NCBI GenBank assembly: GCA_016234705.1
Contig: JACRAS010000212.1
Span: 1-64,000, forward strand
Direction: 5' to 3'
DNA: 64,000 nucleotides
Source: Betaproteobacteria bacterium
GTDB taxonomy: Bacteria; Pseudomonadota; Gammaproteobacteria; Burkholderiales; SG8-39
The translations under genes and the position numbers were made by a program. This document shows, piece by piece, positions 11,100 through 18,834 of the stretch. Each line of letters begins with the position of its first letter. Position 1 is the first letter of the stretch. The notes beneath the pieces are model-generated. The model was not told the origin of the DNA and did not search any database. It saw only the letters and a program-made list of their open reading frames with translations.

Positions 11100-12244
11100 G
11101 GGGCGGCGCATTGAAAAGCAATAGACACGAGGTTCCGGCCATTCTGGGCAACCGCGTCGAACTGCAGTTGCTCACCACGCTGCGCTGCAATCTCAAGTGC
11201 AGCTATTGTTCGCTCGGCGTGGGCGATGTGCTGGGCTCGCAGCGCAACGTCACCTACTCCCTGGACGCGCTCGATCGATTTATCGCGACGCATCTCGCCG
11301 GGCATGAGATCTACGTCACCTTCTACGGCGGCGAGCCGACGTTGAAGCTCGATCTCATGAAGGCCGTGATGAAGCGCCATCCCAGGTTTCGTTTCCAACT
11401 GCAGACCAACGGCACGCTGCTCGATAGCCTGCCCGACTGGGTGCTCGGCCGGCTCTCCAATATCCTGGTGTCGATAGACGGTGGCGAGAAAATCACCGAC
11501 GGCTACCGCGGACGCGGGATTTACCGCCGGGTGCTGAAGAATGTCAATGCGATACGCGAGCGCGTCGGCGGCACGCTGACCGCGCGCGTGACCTGGAGCA
11601 GCGCGGACACCAGCTTCGAGGAACTGGACCAGTTGACGCAGGATTTCGATTACGTCTATTTTCAGTTCGTGGCGCAGGACGGCGCCTACGCGGCGGAAGC
11701 GGTGGCGAAAAAGCGCGAGGTAATCGCGCGGCTGGTGCGCGCATTCTTCTCCTCGGAAACGCTCTATCCTTTCATTCCGCTCATGGGCACGGTGCGCAAT
11801 AAGGTACTGCCGGCGCTGGCCACGGAGCCGTACGCCGGAATGACCCAGTGCCGCGCGTCCACGCACCTATTGAACGTCATGCCCGATGGCAAGATCTATC
11901 CTTGCCCGGATCTGATGTACCTGCCGGAGATGATGCAGGGGGACGTGGTCGGCAACTGGCTCAAGCCGAGCCCGCTCCAGCCCCATCCGGACATGCCTTG
12001 CGCGCGCTGCGCCGCGTTCGCGTTCTGCCGCCGCAACTGCATGAAAAATCTGCCTCTGGCCTACGTCAAGGGCGACGCCCGCTACCGCGAGGATGTGGTC
12101 GAACCGATCTGCGATCTGGTGCGATTCCTGGGCGAGGAGGTGGACCGGCACGATCCCCACGCATGGTTTGCGCGCATGCCATTGTCCGTGCGCGAGCAGC
12201 TTGCCGGCTGCGCTGTGTACGAATACGTCGAGGTCATGCCTTGA
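11087..12244 (+). CDS. Radical SAM/SPASM-like protein
   Basis: A 385-residue protein with the radical SAM cluster motif CxxxCxxC (Cys34, Cys38, Cys41) and the SAM-binding ‘FYGGEPT’ loop. Its C-terminal part has the spaced cysteines of SPASM-type maturases: a Cys in ‘QCRAST’, then ‘YPCPD’, then ‘PCARC’ and ‘FCRRNC’. Such enzymes often modify peptides or act in cofactor synthesis; the substrate here is unknown and no precursor peptide is evident next to it. The ATG overlaps the end of purL, implying co-transcription. A TTG at 11111 with a purine-rich stretch upstream is an alternative start. Confidence 0.8.
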   Translation: MGGVRGGALKSNRHEVPAILGNRVELQLLTTLRCNLKCSYCSLGVGDVLGSQRNVTYSLDALDRFIATHLAGHEIYVTFYGGEPTLKLDLMKAVMKRHPRFRFQLQTNGTLLDSLPDWVLGRLSNILVSIDGGEKITDGYRGRGIYRRVLKNVNAIRERVGGTLTARVTWSSADTSFEELDQLTQDFDYVYFQFVAQDGAYAAEAVAKKREVIARLVRAFFSSETLYPFIPLMGTVRNKVLPALATEPYAGMTQCRASTHLLNVMPDGKIYPCPDLMYLPEMMQGDVVGNWLKPSPLQPHPDMPCARCAAFAFCRRNCMKNLPLAYVKGDARYREDVVEPICDLVRFLGEEVDRHDPHAWFARMPLSVREQLAGCAVYEYVEVMP

Positions 12245-12250
12245 GGTTGG

Positions 12251-12268
12251 TGCCGGCGTGCGCCGGCA
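12251..12268. repeat. REP-like GC-rich palindrome
   Basis: TGCCGGCG-TG-CGCCGGCA is a perfect 8-bp stem with a 2-nt loop, 6 bp after the radical SAM stop. There is no T-run, so it looks more like a REP-type element than an intrinsic terminator. It marks the start of a patch of gene remnants. Confidence 0.5.
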
Positions 12269-12280
12269 TCGGGGGTGAAC

Positions 12281-12364
12281 GCAGCGCGTGATTCACCAGC
12301 AGCGCGGCGGTGAGTAGCAGCACCGCGCCGCCCTGATGCGCGGCCGCAAGCGGAATCGGCACCG
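12281..12364 (-). pseudogene. Fragment of heme A synthase 3' coding region
   Basis: These 84 bp match 21702-21785, the last codons of the intact heme A synthase gene, with a single substitution. Reading leftward they encode ‘[17 protein letters not shown]’ and continue to ‘NHALR’, the C-terminus of that enzyme. The rest of the gene is absent. The near-identity of a fragment more than 9 kb from its parent implies recent duplication or recombination. Confidence 0.85.
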
Positions 12365-12437
12365 GCCGCTCTTGATAGCGCCCTTCCTCGCTTCGCTCCA
12401 CCGGGCGCAGTTGAAGCTCCGATAGCGCTTTCCCTAC

Positions 12438-12558
12438 AAATTTCGCCGCGTCTACTCGGCTCCGGTCGAGCGCAGCACGGGCATCATCTGCGACCAGACC
12501 ATCATGCTGACTGGTGTTATCAGCCGCAAAGACTATCCTGAACATCTGCGCCGCATCC
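12438..12558 (+). pseudogene. IS4-family transposase remnant
   Basis: The frame starting at 12438 reads ‘KFRRVYSAPVERSTGIICDQ’ and continues through ‘RKDYPEHLRRIR’. This matches the internal region of IS4-family transposases that carry ‘CDQTI’ and ‘KDYPxxLRRIRF’. Only about 40 codons survive. Upstream is the heme A synthase fragment and downstream an acyl-CoA ligase fragment, so the IS remnant sits at a recombination junction. Confidence 0.65.
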
Positions 12559-12559
12559 G

Positions 12560-12789
12560 ATGCCCGGCGCGCGTCTGGTGGAGCGCGCCTGTGCCTTCGT
12601 TGCGCTCAAGCCGGGCGAGACGCTGACGCTCGCCGAGCTGACCGCTTTCCTCGCCGCCGAAGGCATGGCCAAGAACTACTGGCCCGAGCGCCTGGAACTC
12701 ATCGAGCGATGCCGCGCACGCCTTCGGGCAAAATCCAGAAGTTCAAACTGCGCGAGGTCGCCGCCGGCTTCGGCGTCCAGTCAGCCTGA
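12560..12789 (+). pseudogene. C-terminal remnant of acyl-CoA ligase, frameshifted
   Basis: One frame encodes ‘ARLVERACAFVALKPGETL’ and then ‘NYWPERLELIE’. The end of the domain, ‘MPRTPSGKIQKFKLREVA’, is read in a different frame, so a frameshift lies near 12707. The fragment is homologous to the last ~75 residues of the intact ligase at 18835-20484, but is not identical to it. The rest of the adenylating domain is missing. Confidence 0.8.
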
Positions 12790-12831
12790 AGCCCGACCGG
12801 CGGGACAAGCTCCCTCAGGCACGCGCGACGC

Positions 12832-14040
12832 TCACTTCGGCATCTTGCATTTGTCCTGCGGCGGGGTCGCCTCGGCGGCCGGCACGCTCATCGCGATGAT
12901 GGAACGTATCTTGCCACCCTGCTCGCCGACATAACCGAAGTGATTGGGCGCGGCAAGCTGGTGGTCTTCGGCCCGCATCGTGAGCCTGCCATTGACGGTA
13001 TCGAAGGTGCCGCCTTCCATGGCCTTGACCAGATCGGCCGGTTTGTCGCTCTTCGCCTTGGCGATCGCCTGCAGAATCACCTGCATGCCGACATAAGTCT
13101 CACCCTCGAAGTTCGTGGGTTCGTCGCCGTTATAGGCTTTCTTCCAGGCTGCGACGAAGGCATTGTTTCCCGGGGTATCGAGGGTCGAACTGTAGTTGAT
13201 GATGCCCCAGAGGCCTTTCGCGACTTCGCCCAGCGCCTTGGCCACGTTGTCGGAGGTGGCGAAACTGACCCCGGCGGTAAAGACCTTGTCGAACAGGCCG
13301 AACTGCTTTGCCTGCTGCGCGAAGGTGATGCCGTCACGACCGGCCAGCGCCACCCACAGGCCCTCGGCGCCGGAGCCCTTGAGCTGCTGGATGAAGGGTG
13401 CGTAGTCGTTGGTGCCGACGGCAGGATAGTGTTCAGCAACGACTTCGCGGCCGGTTGCCTTGGTCGCGGCATTGAAGCTCTGAGCGGAATTGCGGCCCCA
13501 GGCCATATCGGCCGCGATGATCGCCCACTTCTTCTCCTTGCGCGTGGTGAGCCAGGGTTTCACCGCTGCGGCATCCGCGTAATCGGGGCGGTTGACGCGG
13601 AACATCCGCGGCACGCAGGCCTCGCCGGTCAGGGCGTCCGCCTTGTTGATGGTTATCATATAGAGGGCGTCCCAGCGCTCCAGCATCGGTCCCATCGCCA
13701 GCCCCTCTCCCGATGTAATGGTGCCGGTCAGGATCTTGTAACCATCGAGCGCCAGTTTTTCGGCCTGCTTGCGCGCGCCCTCGGGCTTGGTCTCGGTGTC
13801 GAGCACCTTGACTTCGATCTTGCGCCCCATGATCCCGCCCTTCGCGTTGGCCTCCGTCGCTGCGAACTCGACCGCCCGCTTTGCTTCGTTGCCAAGGCTG
13901 CTGAACGGTCCCGACAACGAAGTCGGCACGCCGATCTTGATCGATTGCTGCGCATTCGCAGCCGTTACAAATGCACTCGACGCCAGCGCGGCGGTCACCA
14001 ACACCGGTAATACTCGTGATGAAAAAAATTTGTTTACCAT
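12832..14040 (-). CDS. Liv-type ABC transporter periplasmic binding protein
   Basis: A 402-residue type I periplasmic binding protein with a signal peptide (cleavage near ‘ANAQQ’) and the usual opening ‘IKIGVPTSLSGPFSSLG’. It would capture a branched-chain amino acid or another small carboxylate or amide for the permease and ATPases encoded just upstream on the same strand. An AAGGAG ribosome site lies 8 bp ahead of the ATG. It is the last gene of the leftward operon LivHM-LivG-LivF-binding protein. A truncated paralogue lies 4 kb away, so substrate assignment to leucine is unsafe. Confidence 0.9.
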   Translation of the reverse strand: MVNKFFSSRVLPVLVTAALASSAFVTAANAQQSIKIGVPTSLSGPFSSLGNEAKRAVEFAATEANAKGGIMGRKIEVKVLDTETKPEGARKQAEKLALDGYKILTGTITSGEGLAMGPMLERWDALYMITINKADALTGEACVPRMFRVNRPDYADAAAVKPWLTTRKEKKWAIIAADMAWGRNSAQSFNAATKATGREVVAEHYPAVGTNDYAPFIQQLKGSGAEGLWVALAGRDGITFAQQAKQFGLFDKVFTAGVSFATSDNVAKALGEVAKGLWGIINYSSTLDTPGNNAFVAAWKKAYNGDEPTNFEGETYVGMQVILQAIAKAKSDKPADLVKAMEGGTFDTVNGRLTMRAEDHQLAAPNHFGYVGEQGGKIRSIIAMSVPAAEATPPQDKCKMPK

Positions 14041-14082
14041 TGGAAATCTCCTTTTGCACTCATGAAAGTGAATTCTGCTTTC

Positions 14083-14781
14083 CTAGACGGCTACGTGCTT
14101 CTTCAGGTTTTCCATCGAAAGCTCCGCCAGTGCGCCCTGGTCCACAATCTGTCCTTTCGACAGAACATAGTAGCATTCGGCCACGCGGCGCACCAGGCTG
14201 AAGTTCTGCTCGATCAGCAGCAGGCCGGTGCCATTCGCGGCCAGGCGCAACAGCACCGCCGCCAGCTCGTCGACGATGACCGGGGCGAGGCCCTCGCTTG
14301 GCTCGTCGAGCACCAGCAGAGCCGGATTCGCCATCAGAGCGCGCCCGATCGACAGCATTTGCTGCTGTCCGCCGGAGAGCGCGATGCCCGGCGTCTCGGC
14401 GCGCTCGCGCAGAATCGGGAACAGTGCGAATACCTGATCCAGATTCCACGGGCCCGGACGGCGCACCGCTGCCCCGAGCAGCAGGTTTTCGCGCACCGTC
14501 AGGTTGGCGATGATGCGCCGGCCCTGCAACGCCACCGACACGCCCTCACGCGCGGCAGTGAAGTGGCGCAGAGTTCGTGCTGGCCGGCCGTTGAAGGCGA
14601 TCTCCCCCCCGCGCAGTCGCGCAACGCCGTGGAAGGTATTGACGATGGTTGTTTTGCCCACGCCATTGCGGCCGAGGATCGCGACGCGTTCGTTGGCGCC
14701 GATCGAGAGGTCGATGCCGTGCAACACCCTGGCTTCGCCATAACCCGATTCGACACCCCGGAACGAAAGCAGATCGCTCAT
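14083..14781 (-). CDS. livF: Liv-type ABC ATPase, LivF subunit
   Basis: A 232-residue ATPase with Walker A ‘GRNGVGKTT’, signature ‘LSGGQQQ’ and Walker B ‘LLVLDEPSEG’. Length and the ‘EGLAPVIVDEL’ stretch are LivF-like. It overlaps the upstream LivG gene by 4 bp (ATGA), indicating translational coupling. It would power uptake through the fused LivHM permease. Confidence 0.92.
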   Translation of the reverse strand: MSDLLSFRGVESGYGEARVLHGIDLSIGANERVAILGRNGVGKTTIVNTFHGVARLRGGEIAFNGRPARTLRHFTAAREGVSVALQGRRIIANLTVRENLLLGAAVRRPGPWNLDQVFALFPILRERAETPGIALSGGQQQMLSIGRALMANPALLVLDEPSEGLAPVIVDELAAVLLRLAANGTGLLLIEQNFSLVRRVAECYYVLSKGQIVDQGALAELSMENLKKHVAV

Positions 14782-15488
14782 GCCCAGCTTCCCAAGTAGG
14801 CCGTGACCACCTCCGGGTTGCGGCGGATTTCGTCCGGCGTGCCTTCGGCCAACGGCCGGCCTAGATTGAGCACGGTGATGCGGTCGCAGATCGAGAACAC
14901 GAGGTCCATGTCGTGTTCGACCAGCAATACCGTTACTTTCCAGCGCCGCGCAAGGTCCCGCAATAGCTGCACCAAAGCGCGCGATTCGTTCATGGACAGT
15001 CCTGCCGACGGCTCGTCGAGCAGCAGCACCTTTGGCCGCCCGATCAACGACAATGCGAGATCGAGGCGACGCTGGTCGCCGTAGGAAATGTCGGCCGCAC
15101 GCCGCTCGAGCAGGTGCGCGAGGCCGAGATCGGCCACTACCTCATCGACATTGCCGATTTCGGCCTTGCGTACAGCGACAGTAAGTTGGGTGCCGACCGT
15201 GATCTCGGGAAAGATGTTGGTCTTCTGGAATGAGCGCGCCAGGCCCGCGGCACGACGCTGCTGGACGGTGAATCGGGTGATGTCCTCGCCGTGCAGCTTT
15301 GCCGTGCCGCTCCAGTTGCCGGCACGGCCCGACAGGACGTCGATGAGCGTCGACTTGCCGGCGCCGTTCGGACCAATCAATCCGCGGATTTCGCCGCGCG
15401 GCACCGCGATATCAACGTTGTCGATGGCGGCGAAACCGCCATAGCGGCGGGTCAGCTTGACGCCCTCAATGGCAAATGCCGCGCTCAT
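14778..15488 (-). CDS. livG: Liv-type ABC ATPase, LivG subunit
   Basis: A 236-residue ATPase with Walker A ‘GPNGAGKST’, a degenerate LivG-type signature ‘ISYGDQRR’ and Walker B ‘VLLLDEPSAG’. The start at 15488 (‘MSAAFAIEGV’) overlaps the stop of the permease gene by 4 bp (ATGA) and gives the normal LivG length. A longer in-frame extension upstream would read antisense-like sequence inside the permease gene and is rejected. Confidence 0.92.
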   Translation of the reverse strand: MSAAFAIEGVKLTRRYGGFAAIDNVDIAVPRGEIRGLIGPNGAGKSTLIDVLSGRAGNWSGTAKLHGEDITRFTVQQRRAAGLARSFQKTNIFPEITVGTQLTVAVRKAEIGNVDEVVADLGLAHLLERRAADISYGDQRRLDLALSLIGRPKVLLLDEPSAGLSMNESRALVQLLRDLARRWKVTVLLVEHDMDLVFSICDRITVLNLGRPLAEGTPDEIRRNPEVVTAYLGSWA

Positions 15489-17362
15489 GCCGCCGCCTTG
15501 CCACGCAGACGCTGCCCGCCCCGTACCAGCGCACCAGCCAGACCGGTGGGGAGCAGTACCGTGACCAGGATCAGAATCACGCCGATCATCGCCTGCCAGT
15601 GCTCGGTCAGGTCGCCCGCCAGGTTTTTCAGGAAGAAGAAGATCACCGCACCAAAGGCCGGGCCCCAGAGCAGCTTCGGCCCGCCGATGATCGCCATGAT
15701 CAGCGCCGAACCGGAGAGCGACCAATGCAGCACTTCGGGCGAAACGAAAGCGTTGTAGAGCGCGAACAGTGCCCCGGCGAGAGCCGCGATCAGCGCCGAA
15801 AGTGCGTACACCAGCGACCTCGGAACCACGGTCCGATAGCCGATGAAGCGGGCGCGTTCCTCGTTCTCGCGGATCGCCTCGGTCAGTTGGCCGAACGGGC
15901 TGCGCACCAGTACGTACAGGCCGAACACCAGCAGCACCAGCGCGATCCAGCAAACCACGAACATGCTATGCGGGTCCTGGAACGTGCGAATCGATGTGCC
16001 GAACAAGGATTGCGGCAGACTAATCACAAGGCCGTCGTCGCCGCCGGCGACGTGGCGCGCTTTGACCACGAATTCGTGAAGCGCCTGACCGACCGCGAGT
16101 GTCAGCATCGAAAATGCGACCCCGGGAATCCGCACGATCACAAGGCCGAGCAGGAAGGCCAGCACAGCCGGGACTGCCAGGGCGATGACAATCGCGACCT
16201 CGGCCGGGACGATGCCGTATTTCAGCAGCAGCGTGATGGTGTAGGCGGACAGGCCGAAATAGGCGGCATGGCCGAAGCTGACCGCGCCGTTCTGTTTGAC
16301 CAGGAAACCGACCCCCGTGGCGAGCACGCCGCTGATCACCGCCTGGGTCAGCAGGGTCATCATCAGGACGGACGAAATCAGCGCCGGCAGGCTGAAGCCG
16401 AGCGCAAGCGAACACGCGAGCGGGATCCACGCCGCCCGGCCCAGCGCGCGAGCTTGCGCCGGGGTCGCCCCCTCTAACAGCGCGTCGCCGCCAGCCACCT
16501 TGCCGCCCGAACCGTCGCTCAGCCCCCCCGCCATGCCCGTCGGCCGCCAGATCAACACCGCCACCATCAGTACGAACGGGATCATGGTGGCGGCCCACGG
16601 TACATAGATGACGCCGAAATTATGGATCTGGCCGATCACCAAGGCGGCGACAAAAGCGCCCGAGAAGCTGCGCAGCCCGCCGACCACGACGACGATAAAA
16701 GAGTCGATCAGTATGTAGGCGCCCATAGCCGGCGACAGCGGCAGCAGCGGCGCAGCGATCGTGCCCGACAGGCCGGCCAACGCGGTGCCGATCGCAACCA
16801 CCACGATGCTGACACGGTCGGTGTTGACGCCCTGCACCGCAGTCGTGATCGGGTCGACCGATGAGGCGCGCACGAACAGGCCTATGCGGCTGTAGCGCAG
16901 CCACAGCGACAGGCCGACCGCGACTGCCGCCGCGACCGCGATCACCAGCAGCCGATAGGCCGGAAAGTTCGAATCGAGAATCTGGATGGTCCCGGAGAGC
17001 GCCGCAGGTGGAGCCATCGTCAGAAAATCCTTGCCCCAGATGGTCTGCGCCACATCCTCGAGCACCAGCAGAATACCAAAGGTCACCAGCACGGTGACGA
17101 TCGGGTCGTGCCGCTGCAAAGTCCGGAACACACTGATGTCGAGCAGGGCGCCAAGCACGGCCAGTATGACAATGGCGGCGACCACGCCGATCCAGAAACC
17201 GGCGATCAGGGCGACGCTATAGCCGACATAGGCGCCGATCATGAACAGCCCGCCGTGCGCAAAATTGACCACCCGGCGAAGGCCGAAGATCAGCACCAGA
17301 CCGACTGCAAGAATGTAAAGCAGCCCGCCATAGACAAGGCCGTTCAGAATCTGAATCAGCAT
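15485..17362 (-). CDS. Fused LivH-LivM branched-chain-type ABC permease
   Basis: A 625-residue membrane protein that joins both permease subunits. Residues 1 to about 285 are LivH-like (‘NFAHGGLFMIGAYVGY’), ending with ‘RPTGMAGG’. A hydrophilic linker of about 30 residues follows, and then a LivM-like half with ‘NGAVSFGHAAYFGLSAYT’. No frameshift or stop separates them. It is the first gene of the leftward operon, and an operator-like inverted repeat lies 125 bp upstream. The second Liv operon in this window keeps its permeases separate. Confidence 0.93.
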   Translation of the reverse strand: MLIQILNGLVYGGLLYILAVGLVLIFGLRRVVNFAHGGLFMIGAYVGYSVALIAGFWIGVVAAIVILAVLGALLDISVFRTLQRHDPIVTVLVTFGILLVLEDVAQTIWGKDFLTMAPPAALSGTIQILDSNFPAYRLLVIAVAAAVAVGLSLWLRYSRIGLFVRASSVDPITTAVQGVNTDRVSIVVVAIGTALAGLSGTIAAPLLPLSPAMGAYILIDSFIVVVVGGLRSFSGAFVAALVIGQIHNFGVIYVPWAATMIPFVLMVAVLIWRPTGMAGGLSDGSGGKVAGGDALLEGATPAQARALGRAAWIPLACSLALGFSLPALISSVLMMTLLTQAVISGVLATGVGFLVKQNGAVSFGHAAYFGLSAYTITLLLKYGIVPAEVAIVIALAVPAVLAFLLGLVIVRIPGVAFSMLTLAVGQALHEFVVKARHVAGGDDGLVISLPQSLFGTSIRTFQDPHSMFVVCWIALVLLVFGLYVLVRSPFGQLTEAIRENEERARFIGYRTVVPRSLVYALSALIAALAGALFALYNAFVSPEVLHWSLSGSALIMAIIGGPKLLWGPAFGAVIFFFLKNLAGDLTEHWQAMIGVILILVTVLLPTGLAGALVRGGQRLRGKAAA

Positions 17363-17486
17363 GCGCCTGCGTCACGCCGGCCCGTCGGCCGGCAACACGA
17401 ACCCAAGGTTGCGGAAGATTGCGATTCCCCAGCTCTTCGCACGGACTGAACGATCCGTCCTTCTTGCCCGGCCACCTCTTCGTGCT

Positions 17487-17504
17487 TGAATGATCGTTCA
17501 TTCA
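17487..17504. promoter_or_regulatory. TetR-type operator-like inverted repeat upstream of Liv operon
   Basis: TGAATGA-TCGT-TCATTCA has two perfect 7-bp arms around a 4-bp centre. It lies upstream of the leftward Liv operon. The arms equal those of the palindrome at 17935-17954. They also resemble, from memory, the consensus of Bacillus FadR, a TetR-family repressor of fatty-acid degradation. No TetR gene is in the window. Confidence 0.55.
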
Positions 17505-17634
17505 TAAAGGCAAGTCTAAGTCAATCGTGTGCCGCAGTCAAAATCAATTCGGGTGCCGCCAGGCAAGTAGAGTGAGATGGGTTGCCCGTGGACCGAAAAA
17601 GGCAATAGAAACCGGCAGCGTCAGCCGGCCAGCA

Positions 17635-17781
17635 TCAGGCCGCCGCGCTTTGCTCGCCCCGTTCCTCGGCGATGTCGCCGAGCAGCACATGTGCTCCCGC
17701 CTGTGCCAGTGTTTCCGCGGTCGCCCGCCCGATTCCCGAGGCCGCCCCGGTAATCACCGCCGTCTTGCCGTCTAGTCGCAT
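17635..17781 (-). pseudogene. N-terminal stub of a short-chain dehydrogenase
   Basis: A 48-codon frame with ATG and an upstream GGAG encodes ‘MRLDGKTAVITGAASGIGRA’ and then a stretch ending ‘GDIAEERGEQSAAA’. This is the Rossmann start of an SDR with its TGxxxGIG cofactor motif and acidic residue at the end of beta 2. The normal ~200 further residues, including the YxxxK active site, are missing. It is a truncated remnant and is unlikely to be active. Confidence 0.8.
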
Positions 17782-17934
17782 TTTCTTACTCCATAATCCA
17801 GGAGAAATTCTCGCTGCCCAATGGCCGTTTGCAATGACGCGCCGGCATCAGCCGCGCGCTCCGGATTCCCATCGATGGTGCCAGCCTTAGTGCATGGGAA
17901 TCTTTCCCGCGGCGCAGCGCCGGCCGCAACCTGG

Positions 17935-17954
17935 CTGAATGAATATTCATTCAG
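17935..17954. promoter_or_regulatory. Perfect 20-bp palindrome, TetR-type operator
   Basis: CTGAATGAATATTCATTCAG is a perfect palindrome. It ends 1 bp ahead of the ATG at 17956. The inner 18 bp fit the remembered Bacillus FadR-type consensus TGAATGA-N4-TCATTCA. It shares its arms with 17487-17504, so one TetR-family regulator may see both sites. Binding is inference. Confidence 0.6.
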
Positions 17955-17955
17955 T

Positions 17956-18807
17956 ATGCTAAAATTAACATATGCTATCTACCTTTCCACTATCAACAAG
18001 AGCGACCGGCTTACAACGGATTCCTGCAACTCGCGCATGTTTCGCGCCAATCATTCCGACTCCATGGACATGATGGTCATCGGCCCTTGGCTGAAAACGC
18101 GGCCCGAGAAAGAGTGGGTGATCATCGCCGCCGACTATGCCTGGGGACGGGATTCCGCCGGCGCTTTCATCAAAGCAGCCCAGGCAGCCGGTAAGACAGT
18201 AAAAGCCTCCTATTTCTCGCCGATAGGGACCAAAGACTACGCTCCCTACATTCAGCAGTTGAAGGCCCAGAACGCTAAGGGCATGTGGGTGGCACTTTCC
18301 GGAAGCGATGGCATCAACTTCGGTGTCCAGGCCGGTCAGTTCGGTTTGTTGAAGGAGGTCTTCGCGGTGGGCCAGAGCTTTGTCGTCGCCTCGACGATCA
18401 AGGGCATGGGCGGCGTGGCCGAGGGAATCTGGGGAGTCTTCAACTACGCCACAAATCTTGACACTCCGCAAAACAAGATCTTCGTCGCCGCCTGGAAAAA
18501 GGAGTATGGCAATGATCCGGGCAATTTCGAGGCCGAGACCTATGTTGGCATGCAGGTTTTGTTTGCCGCCATTGCCAAGGCGGGCGGCGACGTTCCGGGG
18601 AAGGTAGCCAAGGCGCTGGAGGATCTCATTGTTGACAATACGATCTTCGGGAAGGTGGTGATGCGCGGCAAGGATCACCAGCTGGTCATGCCCAACTACC
18701 TCGGCAAGGTGGTCAAGGTGGCGGGCGAGCTCAAGCCGGTGATCGAAATGACGGTCGATTCCGCACAGGCAATGCCAGCACCGTCGCCCGATTGCAAGAT
18801 GAAGTAA
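17956..18807 (+). pseudogene. 5'-truncated Liv-type binding protein
   Basis: From about 17980 the frame matches the C-terminal two thirds of the binding protein at 12832-14040. For example ‘YLSTINKSDRL’ aligns with ‘YMITINKADAL’, and both share ‘GTKDYAPYIQQLK’/‘GTNDYAPFIQQLK’ and ‘AETYVGMQV’. The signal peptide and about 130 N-terminal residues are absent and are replaced by unrelated sequence that includes the operator-like palindrome. The remaining frame is intact to the stop. Without export and the first lobe it should not bind substrate, so it is called a remnant. Confidence 0.8.
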
Positions 18808-18834
18808 GTTCCGTCCTCGATCTCCTATCACCTC

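Noticed and set aside
14778-15953. Longer LivG frame starting inside the permease gene
   Set aside because: The extra N-terminal part has no ATPase homology. The ATGA overlap at 15485-15488 fixes the start.
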